A DNA stretch of 60,616 nucleotides, taken from positions 1-60,616 of the forward strand of contig JAGOPY010000018.1 of assembly GCA_017991835.1 (NCBI GenBank). The letters are read 5' to 3'. The first letter of the stretch is position 1. Each line of letters starts with the position of its first letter. Under the pieces are notes generated by a model. It did no database searches, was not told the DNA's origin, and was given only the letters and a program-made list of their open reading frames with translations. Below are positions 17,793 through 27,310 of the stretch, piece by piece. A program made the position numbers and the translations under genes. This DNA is from Bacteroidales bacterium (GTDB lineage: Bacteria; Bacteroidota; Bacteroidia; Bacteroidales; JAGOPY01).

Positions 17793-17822
17793 TTTCCGAA
17801 AACACCATTATTATTATATTTG
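17793..17822 (+). promoter_or_regulatory. Candidate promoter of the SusC/SusD locus
   Basis: TTTC at 17793-17796 and TATATTTG at 17815-17822 with 18 bp between them: a good -7 box with an imperfect -33 box. Predicted transcription starts near 17829, leaving a leader of about 70 bases before the susC-like ATG at 17901. No regulator gene is adjacent in the window. Confidence 0.42.
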
Positions 17823-17900
17823 TAAGAAGGATTGATTTTACCCGGTATGACTTCCACAAACCCGAAAATATTTCTTAACTAATACCAAAATCAATATGTT

Positions 17901-20900
17901 ATGAAGAATTACCTTACACTTAAACAGGCTGTCGGCTGGTTAAGGAGCATTTTTCTGCTCTTGCTGGTCGTTGCAGGAACCACTGTGTTCGGCCAGGAGA
18001 AGAGCATCAGCGGCTCGGTTACCGACCGGTCAACGAACGAATCCCTGCCCGGAGCATCGGTATTGGTAAAAGGTACCGGAGCCGGTACGATTACCGATAT
18101 CGACGGTAAATTCGCATTGAAGGTGCCTCCCGGCGGAACATCCATTGTCGTTAGCTATGTGGGCTACGAAACCCAGGAGATAACGATCGGAAGCCAGGCC
18201 GTTTTCAATGTCATGCTATCCCCTTCGAAAACCTCTTTGCAGGAAGTAGTGGTCGTAGGATACGGAAGCACAAAAGTGAAAGACCTGACCTCTTCCATAA
18301 GTACTATCAAAGCGGAAGATATTAACCGGACTCCCGCTTCTCAACCGCTGCAGGCCCTGCAGGGAAAGGTCCCCGGTCTGCAGGTCGTCACTTCCGGAGG
18401 CCCCGGCAGTATGCCCACTATCCGTATCCGCGGTATCGGCTCATTCCCCGGACGGGAAAATGAAGCGCCGCTGTTTGTCGTCGACGGCATGTTCTTCGAT
18501 AATATCGACTTTCTGAATCCTTCCGACATCGCTTCCATTTCTGTCATGAAAGACGCCTCGGCAGCCGCTATCTATGGTGTCAGGGCCGCCAACGGCGTTG
18601 TACTCATCGAAACAAAATCAGGACAATACAACCAGAAGGCTGAAATCACCTACAATGGTTATGGCGGTTACCAGATCGCCCAGAATGTGGTGAAGATGGC
18701 CAACTCCCAGCAGTTTTCCATAATGGCCAGGGAATCGGGTTCACCCGCCGATGAAACGTTCATCCTTAACGCCATGCAACGCTACGGCAGAAGCCGCGTC
18801 GATCCCAGTATACCGGAACCCAATACCAACTGGTACGCCGAAATCCTCCGCCCGGCCGCCATCACTAACCATAGCCTGGATTTCTCAGGCGGTACGGAGA
18901 AAGCACGCTATTCCCTCGGCGCCAACTACTTCTACCAGGATGGGATCATGAATATGGACAATAACTACGAACGTCTTAACCTCCGGACCAAACTCGATTT
19001 TAAGGCCACAAACTGGCTGACAGTTGGCGGTAATATGGTATATAGCAATGCATTGAAAAACAATGAGCAAAATTCGGCATGGAACAATGCCTACTTCGCC
19101 GTCCCGATCATGCCCGTTTACGATACCTTGAACAACCTGGCTTATCCGGATAATTACTCCAGTGCACGCATAATGGGTTACAGATCGGGACAGAATCCCT
19201 TCCCGTATATGGTATACAATTTTGACCAGATGAAAATCAAAAAGTTGTTATCCAATTTCTATGTCGAAATCAATCTTCTCCCGAAGGTTCTCACTTTTAA
19301 AACATCATACAATTACAGCTATACCGGGATCGATCAACGTATCATCAATTTCCCGTATTATATTGATGATGGTTTCAATAACCTGGACCCGAAAATTACC
19401 CGCACCTGGACCAATTATAACAACCATATCTGGGATAATATCCTGACATTCACCAAGAGCTTCCAGAATCATAACCTGACATTGATGGCCGGAACTTCTT
19501 TCAAGGACGAGGGCTACACAATGCTGAGCGCCTGGGTCAACGATATCCCGACCGATAAACCGCAATCCTGGTATATCAATAAAACCCTGGATATCGAATC
19601 CATTGGCGCTACCGACGGTGGCCTCCGCCAATACGGAATGTCTTACTTCGGACGTCTGGCCTACAACTTCAACAACCGTTACCTGCTCTACGCAACGATG
19701 CGTGCCGACGGCAGCAACAAATACCAGCAAACCTGGGGCTATTTCCCCACGGTCGGTATTGGCTGGGTCGTCACCGAAGAAAAGTTCATGCCGAAAAACG
19801 ATATTCTTACTTATCTGAAGATCAGGGCCAGCTGGGGACAACTGGGCAACGACAAGATCCAGGCCAGCGATGGCGCGTTTACCACTACCGTTATAAAAAC
19901 CACCTTCGGTGGCGTCGTCTATTCCGGTACTGTGGTGTCAAGCGATTATTCTGAGCTGAAATGGGAACTTACCGAGGAAACTAATGTCGGTTTCACCGCA
20001 AAATTTGTGAAGAACAAATTATCGGCTGATATTGATTACTATAACCGCGATACGAAAAATGCCGCCATCCCCGTCTCTATCCCGTCGGTCGGTGGTAGCG
20101 TGCTGAAACCGGTCGGTACGATCCGCAACTCCGGTATCGAAATCGCACTGAACTGGAGCAATGAGATCAACGGCAAACTGAACTACAGCGTCGGGGCAAA
20201 CCTGGCTACCCTGAAAAACCAGGCCATCGACCTTTACGGACAGGAGTATATCGACGGCGGTACCGCTGAATTCCGTCAGCGCACCTACGTCGGCGAACCG
20301 CTTATGGCTTTCTACGGATGGGAAGTGGCCGGCGTTTACCAGAATGCGACTGAAATCAGCAACGATCCGATTGCGGTCGACAATAATCTCGTCCCCGGTG
20401 ACTTCAAATATGTCGACCAGAATAAAGATGGTTTGCTGGATGGCGACGACCGCGTGATCCTCGGTTCGTACTTCCCGAACCTCATCTATGGCGGCGATAT
20501 CAGCATCCGTTACCTGAACATCGACTTCAGCGCCAGTTTCTACGGTCAGGCCGGAAACAAGATCCTCAACCGGAAAAGGGGAGAACTGATCTGGACCTCC
20601 GACGGTAACCTCGACGCCGACCTGGCCGAAAACCGCTGGTATGGAGAAGGTACTTCAGATAAGTACCCGTCATCGTCAGGCCTCCGCAGGGGCTGGAACC
20701 AGAAAATGAGCGACTATTTCGTGGAAGACGGCTCTTTCTTCCGGTTCCAGAATATCGCCCTGGGCTATACCATCAAAAACAGCAAATGGCTGGGAGGCAA
20801 TTTCCCGGAAACCCGGATCTCATTTACCGCCGAACGCCCGCTGTCGCTCTTCAAATACAACGGCTTCACACCGGAAGTCGCCAACGGATGGGACTCTCAG

Positions 20901-20951
20901 ACCTATCCCGTGGCCGCGATCTATACGGTCGGACTCAATATCAAGTTCTAA
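17901..20951 (+). CDS. SusC/RagA-family TonB-linked outer membrane transporter
   Basis: A 1,016-residue outer membrane protein with a signal peptide ending near VFGQ. Next is a carboxypeptidase-regulatory-like domain (about 34-110, SGSVTDRSTNESLPGASV and VSYVGYETQE), a SusC signature LQEVVVVGYG (the TonB-box-containing stretch), the plug (ALQGKVPGLQV, IRIRGIGSF, SVMKDASAAAIYG) and a beta-barrel ending in Phe (GLNIKF), the usual outer membrane barrel end. There is no N-terminal STN domain, so no FecR-type signalling is expected. It should import oligosaccharides in a pair with the SusD-like lipoprotein that starts 18 bp downstream. Context with a GH144-like enzyme suggests a glucan substrate; the substrate is inference. 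Confidence 0.96.
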   Translation: MKNYLTLKQAVGWLRSIFLLLLVVAGTTVFGQEKSISGSVTDRSTNESLPGASVLVKGTGAGTITDIDGKFALKVPPGGTSIVVSYVGYETQEITIGSQAVFNVMLSPSKTSLQEVVVVGYGSTKVKDLTSSISTIKAEDINRTPASQPLQALQGKVPGLQVVTSGGPGSMPTIRIRGIGSFPGRENEAPLFVVDGMFFDNIDFLNPSDIASISVMKDASAAAIYGVRAANGVVLIETKSGQYNQKAEITYNGYGGYQIAQNVVKMANSQQFSIMARESGSPADETFILNAMQRYGRSRVDPSIPEPNTNWYAEILRPAAITNHSLDFSGGTEKARYSLGANYFYQDGIMNMDNNYERLNLRTKLDFKATNWLTVGGNMVYSNALKNNEQNSAWNNAYFAVPIMPVYDTLNNLAYPDNYSSARIMGYRSGQNPFPYMVYNFDQMKIKKLLSNFYVEINLLPKVLTFKTSYNYSYTGIDQRIINFPYYIDDGFNNLDPKITRTWTNYNNHIWDNILTFTKSFQNHNLTLMAGTSFKDEGYTMLSAWVNDIPTDKPQSWYINKTLDIESIGATDGGLRQYGMSYFGRLAYNFNNRYLLYATMRADGSNKYQQTWGYFPTVGIGWVVTEEKFMPKNDILTYLKIRASWGQLGNDKIQASDGAFTTTVIKTTFGGVVYSGTVVSSDYSELKWELTEETNVGFTAKFVKNKLSADIDYYNRDTKNAAIPVSIPSVGGSVLKPVGTIRNSGIEIALNWSNEINGKLNYSVGANLATLKNQAIDLYGQEYIDGGTAEFRQRTYVGEPLMAFYGWEVAGVYQNATEISNDPIAVDNNLVPGDFKYVDQNKDGLLDGDDRVILGSYFPNLIYGGDISIRYLNIDFSASFYGQAGNKILNRKRGELIWTSDGNLDADLAENRWYGEGTSDKYPSSSGLRRGWNQKMSDYFVEDGSFFRFQNIALGYTIKNSKWLGGNFPETRISFTAERPLSLFKYNGFTPEVANGWDSQTYPVAAIYTVGLNIKF

Positions 20952-20969
20952 CGCTAAATACTTATTGAT

Positions 20970-22505
20970 ATGAAACCATATAAATTCATTATAGTTATTT
21001 CAATAGCGCTGACCGTCCTGTTGTCAAACACAGGATGCAACAAGTACCTCGATGAACCGCCAGAAAATACGACGTTCACCGAAGAAACCGACTACACCAT
21101 CAGCAGCAACATGGTCCTTCCTTTAATCGGTGCCTATGAGCGGATGAACCTGGTCGATATCGGCTGGGAGAATTTTCCCCTGGTCGCAGTGCGCGGCGAT
21201 GATGTTAATGCCGGCGGCCTGGGCGACCAGCAGGATTTTGCCGAAACCGACAAATACAACTACAACAAGGATTACTGGATGTATAACTCCCTGTGGCAGA
21301 ATTACTACTTGAGCATGTTCATCGCCAATTCGGCGATCGAACAGGTAGAGCTTTACAAGCCGCATGCCAGCGCCAGCCTGGCTGAACAATACCAGGCCGA
21401 AGCCAGGGTGCTGCGGTCATGGTGGCTGTTCCAGCTCAGCCGTACATTTGGCGCACTGCCGGTGCCCGAAAGCTCCGACCCGTCGGAACTCTTCGTGGTT
21501 CCCCTATCAACAAAGGATGAGGTCATGCAAATGATCTCTGCCTGGATGGATGAAGCCATACCGCTGCTGCCTGCCGTCAGGCCCAACGAACGTACCGATA
21601 TCCCGGGCGGCGTCACAAAATTCACGGCCCTCGCCATGAAAGCCCTGGCCAACCTGGAGCTGAAGAATTACCAGGCTGTGGCCGAAGCCACCGGCGAAAT
21701 CATCAATTCGGGAAAATTTGAACTCGAAGCCGATTACTATGAATTGTTCAAGATCAAAGGAAAGCTGAACAGCGAGAACCTGCTCGAAATGCAGTATTCC
21801 GACCTGGGCCAGGCAGCCGGCGATAACTATTATTACCTGTTTGCATTCTTTGGACCGCAGGGATGGACACCGGCGGTGGAAGGCGCCGGCGACGGATGGG
21901 GCTTCTGGGAACCGAGCATGAAATATATAAAGTTTATGCTCGACCGGAATGAAGTAACCCGCCTGAAGACGACGGTTCTGTTCACCCCCAGGGGAATTGC
22001 CGAGATACAGGCGGATCCGAACTATGTGAACCTGCCTTCCTGGATTTCAAATGTGACCCCTTCGGGTGATGTTATCAACGACTACGCCCGTGCAATGTTC
22101 TGCAGCGGCAAGCATTACCTGCCTTCCATCCAACTTACCCCCGGAAGAACAAGCTATGGTACTAACAAGAACTTCCAGTGTATCCGCTATGCCGAGATCC
22201 TGCTGATGTATGCCGAGGCATTGGCCAATGGGGCATCCGGCAGCGCCGGAACAGCCGATGCAGCAGTGAATGCCGTCAGGGAAAGAGCAGGTTTGAGCCC
22301 GCTGGCCGGAGTGAACCTCCAGCAGGTGCTCGACGAAAAATATGCCGAGCTGGCTATGGAATGGGGAACCCGGTTCTTCGATATGGTCCGGTACAATAGA
22401 GTTGATGCACTGAGCTACGAGGGAAGAACATTTTCAGCTGATAAAGCATTTCTGCCTTATCCGCAAAACCAGGTCGACCAGATACCGGTATTAAAAGGTA
22501 ATTAA
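20970..22505 (+). CDS. SusD/RagB-family nutrient-binding outer membrane lipoprotein
   Basis: A 511-residue lipoprotein: a hydrophobic N-terminus then the lipobox LSNTGC with the lipidated Cys at 23. Typical SusD features follow: CNKYLDEPPENTTF at the mature N-terminus, TPR-type helices (EARVLRSWWLFQLSRTFG), the conserved C-terminal RYAEILLMYAEALA stretch, and the ending LPYPQNQVDQIP. It caps the SusC channel and captures glycans. It is 18 bp after the SusC gene and 29 bp before a LamG lipoprotein, so the three are probably one operon. Confidence 0.96.
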   Translation: MKPYKFIIVISIALTVLLSNTGCNKYLDEPPENTTFTEETDYTISSNMVLPLIGAYERMNLVDIGWENFPLVAVRGDDVNAGGLGDQQDFAETDKYNYNKDYWMYNSLWQNYYLSMFIANSAIEQVELYKPHASASLAEQYQAEARVLRSWWLFQLSRTFGALPVPESSDPSELFVVPLSTKDEVMQMISAWMDEAIPLLPAVRPNERTDIPGGVTKFTALAMKALANLELKNYQAVAEATGEIINSGKFELEADYYELFKIKGKLNSENLLEMQYSDLGQAAGDNYYYLFAFFGPQGWTPAVEGAGDGWGFWEPSMKYIKFMLDRNEVTRLKTTVLFTPRGIAEIQADPNYVNLPSWISNVTPSGDVINDYARAMFCSGKHYLPSIQLTPGRTSYGTNKNFQCIRYAEILLMYAEALANGASGSAGTADAAVNAVRERAGLSPLAGVNLQQVLDEKYAELAMEWGTRFFDMVRYNRVDALSYEGRTFSADKAFLPYPQNQVDQIPVLKGN

Positions 22506-22534
22506 CCTATGGTTTAACTTTAAAAAAATTCAAG

Positions 22535-23605
22535 ATGAAAATTATAAAATCCTTGTTTTTACTGGCGATGTTAACCCTGGTCGTGGCCTCCTGTGAAAAG
22601 GAACTCGACCCGATCATCCCGGTCGATCCGAAACCGGATCAAACCGCGCCAACGGTTGCCATCAGCTACCCGATAGAAGGTAAAGCCTTCGTATCACCGG
22701 ATGAACCCGCTACCATTACATTTAAGGTTCTGGCAGTGGATGATATAGAACTCCAATCGGTTACATTGAAGCTTAACGGCGCGGAGATCGTAACATTTGA
22801 CTCTTTCCTGGATTACAGAAGAGCCGATATCAAATACAATTACAGCGGTATGACTGCAGGTACTTATACCCTGTCGGTTGATGTGGTCGACCTTACCGGG
22901 AAAACGGCGTCGACATCGGTTAATTTTAACAAAGTGACCGCACCGGTTTATGAACCCCTCGCCGGCGAAGTGCTCTATTTCCCGCTCGATGGCTTCAACC
23001 TCGACCTGGTTACCGGCGCTGAACTGGCGGTTAACGGCGCTCCGGGATATGCAGCCGGAAAAGTGAACGACTGTTATGCCGGGGCTACCGACGCATACCT
23101 GACCTACCCGGCTGATGCGATTACCTCGGGAACAGAATTCAGCGTGGCTTTCTGGTATAAGATCAATGCCGATCCGCTTCGTGCCGGGATTCTGGCCATC
23201 AGCCCCGAAGGCGACAGCCGGAACAGCGGCTTCAGGTTGTTCCGCGAAAACAGCGGCACCAACCAGAATATCGGACTGAATATCGGTATCGGTTCCACCG
23301 AGGTCTGGATGAACCCGTTTGTCGCGGTTCCTGCCGACCAGGACTGGATGCATATCGCCATCGTGATCTCGACCTCGAAAGCCACTATCTACGTCAACGG
23401 CGAGATCGCCCCGACGAACTCCGAAGTGGACCTGGAATCCAAAATCGACTGGACCGGATGCAGCAGTATGACCATCGCTTCAGGGATGCCGAACTTCGTC
23501 TACTGGGAGCATTTCTCCGACCTGAGCCTCTATGATGAGATGCATTTCTTCACAAAGGCCCTGACCCCGGCTGAGGTACTGGATCTCTATACCGTTAAAA
23601 AATAG
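22535..23605 (+). CDS. Surface lipoprotein with Ig-like and LamG (concanavalin-like) domains
   Basis: A 356-residue lipoprotein with lipobox VVASC (Cys20). Residues about 35-135 form an Ig-like/cadherin-like module (TAPTVAISYP, VDVVDLTGKTAS). Residues about 145-356 form a LamG/concanavalin-like jellyroll (FPLDGFNLDL, FSVAFWYKIN, DWMHIAIVIS, FTKALTPAEV). It is in the position where SusE/SusF-type surface glycan-binding proteins are found, and a binding role is the likely one; no catalytic residues are evident. Ligand is unknown. Confidence 0.85.
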   Translation: MKIIKSLFLLAMLTLVVASCEKELDPIIPVDPKPDQTAPTVAISYPIEGKAFVSPDEPATITFKVLAVDDIELQSVTLKLNGAEIVTFDSFLDYRRADIKYNYSGMTAGTYTLSVDVVDLTGKTASTSVNFNKVTAPVYEPLAGEVLYFPLDGFNLDLVTGAELAVNGAPGYAAGKVNDCYAGATDAYLTYPADAITSGTEFSVAFWYKINADPLRAGILAISPEGDSRNSGFRLFRENSGTNQNIGLNIGIGSTEVWMNPFVAVPADQDWMHIAIVISTSKATIYVNGEIAPTNSEVDLESKIDWTGCSSMTIASGMPNFVYWEHFSDLSLYDEMHFFTKALTPAEVLDLYTVKK

Positions 23606-23647
23606 AGTCGGTATTCAATTCTGTCGCTATAAGTCATTTTAAGGTTC

Positions 23648-23736
23648 TTTAACCACAAAGGCGTACAAAGTTTGATATTTGGTAATCAATTACTTTGTGC
23701 GCCTTTGTGAATCCCTTTGTGTAACTTTGTGGTTAA
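23648..23736. repeat. Inverted repeat element, accacaaagg family, copy 1
   Basis: tttaaccacaaagg at the left is inverted as ctttgtggttaaa at the right, with further cctttgtg words between and a central gatatttggtaatcaat. The same element recurs at 45147-45256 with a similar centre and right arm. It sits between the LamG lipoprotein and the GH144-like gene, where it could fold as a hairpin and lower read-through. Confidence 0.75.
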
Positions 23737-23789
23737 ATAATTTGTAATGATCAGGATGAATTAATTGCTGATTTAATAATATTATAAAG

Positions 23790-25772
23790 ATGAAGAATAT
23801 TTCAATATATAAACCTGTTGTCATGTTATTGATCATGACAATCGCAATTAATCTTCAATCCTGCAATAAGGAGCCTGCGCCGGTTGGAAAACTGGAGATC
23901 CTCTCCTGTTTTGCCGGTGAAACCCAGCTTCAGCTGGCTGCCGAGGTCCCCAATATTGCCCTGAATACCGAAATCATCCTGAACTTTTCGGTACCCCTTG
24001 ATACCAACCTGGCTAAACAGGGCATCTCCATCAAAGATTTGAATAACGCCACCTTCGGGGTGCAATATAAGTTTTCCGGGGACATGAAAACATTACGGCT
24101 CACCCATCAGCAGGAATTCGGAAAACTGAAAAGTTACACGGTTTTCATCGCCGGCACAGTGAAAGGAACAGAAGGCGAATCGTTTACAGGAGCGGAATAC
24201 AGGTTTAAAACATCAGACGGGAAGTTTAATCTGATCGCTGCAACAATTGATGGTCAGGATTTTACGACTAATACCAAGTTTTACAATATAAAAAGAAAAA
24301 ACCTCCGGTTTTCGCTGGAATTTTCAGAACCGGTTGATACCGCCGGAATTTCAGCGAAGTTCTCCCTTTCAGACGACATTAAAGAAATTTTTGAATACGG
24401 GGACAATTTCCGGAAGGTCGACCTGACACTTCAGGGTGATCTGGAAGGATACCGCAAATATACCCTGGTAGTCTCATCAGGCCTCGAATCAGCCTACGGA
24501 AACCAGTTCGAGGGGTTCAGCAATTCTTTCTTTACCGAAGCCGACTCCACCTACAAGTTCCCGGTAGTAACGGATGACGAGTTGCTGACCATCGTCCAGC
24601 AGCAAACGTTCAAGTTCTTTTATGATTATGCCCATCCGGTGAGCGGAATGACCAGGGAAAGACTCGGCTCGGGAGATGTTGTTACTTCTGGCGGCTCCGG
24701 GTTCGGGGTCATGGCGCTTATCGTCGGCATGGAGAGAGGATTTATCACCCGGGCCGAAGGTATGGCCCGGCTGGAGAAGATCGTCGGATTCCTGGAAACC
24801 TGCGACCGGTTCCACGGAGCCTGGTCGCACTGGATCAACGGCAGCAACGGCTATGCTATCCCGTTCAGCACCAAAGACAATGGCGGCGACCTGGTCGAAA
24901 CCGCATACATGGCCCAGGGGCTCCTTACTATGCGACAGTACCTCGATCCGCTGGATCCGGCGGAAAGTGACCTGGCAACAAGAATCACTGAACTTTTCAA
25001 CACGATCGAGTGGAGCTGGTATACCCGAGGCGGGCAAAATGTTCTTTACTGGCATTGGTCGCCAACCTATAACTGGGATATGAACATGAAAATCCAGGGC
25101 TACAACGAGACACTGATCACTTACATCCTCGCCGCTTCCTCGCCGACCTACACCATCCCCGCTATGGCCTATAAGTCAGGCTACGCCCGCAACGGAGGGA
25201 TCATCAACGGCAAAACGTTCTATGGCTATACCCTCCCCGTAGGTTATGACTACGGCGGGCCGCTTTTCTTTGCCCACTATTCGTTCCTCGGGCTCGATCC
25301 AAGAAATCTTTCGGATAATTATGCCAATTACTGGACGCAGAATGTCAACCACTCCCTGATCAACTGGGCCTATTGTGCCGACAATCCGAAAAGCTTTCCC
25401 AATTACAGCGCACATTGCTGGGGATTGACCGCCGGCGATATCCCTTCCGGATACGGCGTGAGCGAACCCACCAACGACCGGGGCGTGATCACCCCGACCG
25501 CGGCGGTCTCCTCTCTCCCTTTTTCTCCGGAACAATCGATGGACGCTATCCGGTTCTTCTATTATATCCTCGGAGATAAACTCTGGGGCGATTATGGATT
25601 CTATGATGCCTTCGATGTCCATGTGGGCTGGTGGGCCGGCTCCTATATCGCGATTGACCAGGGCCCCCAGGTCGTCATGATCGAAAATTACCGTACCGGA
25701 CTTCTCTGGGATCTCTTTATGAGCGCCCCCGAAGTCCAGGCCGGCCTCGATAAACTGGGCTTCAGCTATTAG
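23790..25772 (+). CDS. GH144-like glucanase lipoprotein (glycoamylase-fold domain)
   Basis: A 660-residue lipoprotein (INLQSC, Cys25). Residues about 35-250 are two Ig-like (Big_5-type) modules. Residues about 255-660 are an (alpha/alpha)6 domain of the glycoamylase Pfam family, which includes GH144 endo-beta-1,2-glucanases. Visible family landmarks are QQTFKFFYDYAHP, GFGVMALIVGMERGF, DLVETAYMAQGLL, NWDMNMKIQGYNE, HYSFLGLDPR, CWGLTAGDIPSGYG and the VGWWAGSYIAIDQGPQV ending. It probably acts on the cell surface, cutting glucan for the SusC/SusD pair. A 184-bp gap containing an inverted repeat separates it from the operon. GH144 is the best fit; specificity for beta-1,2-glucan is inferred. No GH3 partner is in the window. 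Confidence 0.88.
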   Translation: MKNISIYKPVVMLLIMTIAINLQSCNKEPAPVGKLEILSCFAGETQLQLAAEVPNIALNTEIILNFSVPLDTNLAKQGISIKDLNNATFGVQYKFSGDMKTLRLTHQQEFGKLKSYTVFIAGTVKGTEGESFTGAEYRFKTSDGKFNLIAATIDGQDFTTNTKFYNIKRKNLRFSLEFSEPVDTAGISAKFSLSDDIKEIFEYGDNFRKVDLTLQGDLEGYRKYTLVVSSGLESAYGNQFEGFSNSFFTEADSTYKFPVVTDDELLTIVQQQTFKFFYDYAHPVSGMTRERLGSGDVVTSGGSGFGVMALIVGMERGFITRAEGMARLEKIVGFLETCDRFHGAWSHWINGSNGYAIPFSTKDNGGDLVETAYMAQGLLTMRQYLDPLDPAESDLATRITELFNTIEWSWYTRGGQNVLYWHWSPTYNWDMNMKIQGYNETLITYILAASSPTYTIPAMAYKSGYARNGGIINGKTFYGYTLPVGYDYGGPLFFAHYSFLGLDPRNLSDNYANYWTQNVNHSLINWAYCADNPKSFPNYSAHCWGLTAGDIPSGYGVSEPTNDRGVITPTAAVSSLPFSPEQSMDAIRFFYYILGDKLWGDYGFYDAFDVHVGWWAGSYIAIDQGPQVVMIENYRTGLLWDLFMSAPEVQAGLDKLGFSY

Positions 25773-25836
25773 TGTTGATAAATATTCAAAATGACAAATT
25801 TCCTTATTGACTATTTTTACATCCCATTATCATTAT

Positions 25837-25878
25837 GAATTAAGAATTAAGAATTTAAAATTTAAAATTTAGAATTAA
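25837..25878. repeat. Heptanucleotide array upstream of the PhoH gene
   Basis: Six 7-bp units: gaattaa twice, gaattta, aaattta twice, gaattaa. The array ends 10 bp before the PhoH start codon, so it lies in the leader or promoter region. Same word family as the array at 37208-37284. Confidence 0.8.
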
Positions 25879-25888
25879 CTCTCCATAG

Positions 25889-27229
25889 ATGCCCAGAAAG
25901 AAAAGCAAAGTCGCTAAAATATTCGTACTCGATACGTCGGTCATTCTTTATAACCATAATGCCATTTATAGTTTTGAAGATAATGATATTGCCGTTCCAA
26001 TCACTGTGCTGGAAGAGCTCGATAATTTCAAGAAAGGGAACGATACCAAAAACTTTGAGGCCCGTGAGTTCATCCGTATTATGGACCGCCTCTCTGCCAA
26101 TCATTCGCTGACCAACTGGATTGAGATCGATCAGCAGGGAGCCGGTTGTATCAAGGTGATCATGAATGAGAACAACAGCCCGATCGACGCCCGGGCGGTT
26201 TTCGACGGCAATAAGCCCGACCACCGGATCCTGAATGCCGCCATGGTCATGCAGGATGAACATCCGCAACGTCCGGTCATCCTCGTGACAAAAGATATCA
26301 ACCTTCGCCTTAAGGCCAAATCACTTGATATCCAGGCAGAGGATTATGAAACTGGCAAGATCCAGGACGTCGAATCGCTCTATCCGGGCAAATCGACCCT
26401 GGAAGGCGTCGACAAAAGCGTGATCGACAAACTGTACTCCGATGGTCTCGTTGATCCCGAAGATGTGGGGCTTACCGATCCCATCCCGAACCACTATTTT
26501 GTGCTGAAAAACGGCAACTCCTCGGCCCTGGCCTATTTCAACCCGCTCCTTGGAAAAATAGAGAGGGTGGAAAAAACGCAGGCCTACAAAATCACCCCGC
26601 GAAATGCCGAACAGGTATTTGCCCTCCACGCTATCCGTAATCCGCGTGTTAAACTGGTTACGCTCCAGGGAGTCGCCGGTACGGGAAAGACCCTTCTCGC
26701 CCTGGCCGGCGCGCTCGACCAGAAGAAAAATTACAAACAGATATACCTGGCACGCCCTATAGTCCCGCTGAGCAATAAAGATATCGGTTACCTCCCGGGA
26801 GATATCAAAGACAAGCTCAGTCCCTACATGGAGCCGCTTTACGATAACCTGAAGTTTATTCAGAACCAGTACAGCGAAAGCGATAAGGAGTTCAAAAAGA
26901 TCACCGATGCGCTCGAAAGCGAAAAGCTGGTGATAACGCCTCTCGCCTATATCCGTGGTAGAAGCATCTCGAATGTGTTCTTTATCGTGGATGAGGCGCA
27001 GAACCTCACCCCTCACGAGGTGAAAACGATTATAACCCGCGCCGGCGAAAACACCAAGATCGTCTTTACCGGCGATATCTACCAGATCGACACCCCATAC
27101 CTTGATTCGCAGAGTAATGGATTGTCGTACCTCATCGATAAGATCAAGCACCACCCGATCTATGCCCATGTGAGGCTCGAAAAAGGCGAACGGAGCGAAC
27201 TGGCCAACCTGGCGAATGACCTGCTGTAA
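25889..27229 (+). CDS. PhoH-family ATPase with N-terminal PIN domain
   Basis: A 446-residue cytoplasmic protein. The N-terminal PIN domain (about 10-150) has the metal-binding acids in VLDTSVILYNH and LEELDNF and a late DINLRLKAKS. The C-terminal PhoH ATPase has Walker A GVAGTGKTLLA near residue 260, LARPIVPLSNKDIGYLPGD, and Walker B FIVDEAQNLTPHE. PIN-PhoH fusions (PhoH2-like) are thought to act as RNA helicase/ribonucleases; the physiological role is not settled. The start ATG gives a Lys-rich N-terminus MPRKKSKVAK. It stands alone downstream of a heptamer array. Confidence 0.93.
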   Translation: MPRKKSKVAKIFVLDTSVILYNHNAIYSFEDNDIAVPITVLEELDNFKKGNDTKNFEAREFIRIMDRLSANHSLTNWIEIDQQGAGCIKVIMNENNSPIDARAVFDGNKPDHRILNAAMVMQDEHPQRPVILVTKDINLRLKAKSLDIQAEDYETGKIQDVESLYPGKSTLEGVDKSVIDKLYSDGLVDPEDVGLTDPIPNHYFVLKNGNSSALAYFNPLLGKIERVEKTQAYKITPRNAEQVFALHAIRNPRVKLVTLQGVAGTGKTLLALAGALDQKKNYKQIYLARPIVPLSNKDIGYLPGDIKDKLSPYMEPLYDNLKFIQNQYSESDKEFKKITDALESEKLVITPLAYIRGRSISNVFFIVDEAQNLTPHEVKTIITRAGENTKIVFTGDIYQIDTPYLDSQSNGLSYLIDKIKHHPIYAHVRLEKGERSELANLANDLL

Positions 27230-27271
27230 AAATGTTAAGGTTTGAGTCGTACGTGTTAAGTTTGGGAAATA

Positions 27272-27310
27272 TTCTGTGTTTTCTGTGTCTTTAATCTGTG
27301 ATTATCTGTG
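27272..27310. repeat. ctgtg word repeat preceding, and overlapping, the M28 start
   Basis: Four ctgtg words in 39 bp (tctgtgtttt, tctgtgtctt, aatctgtg, atctgtg). The last ctgtg supplies the GTG start codon of the next gene. The words are the reverse complement of the cacag words at 6455-6490. Confidence 0.5.
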
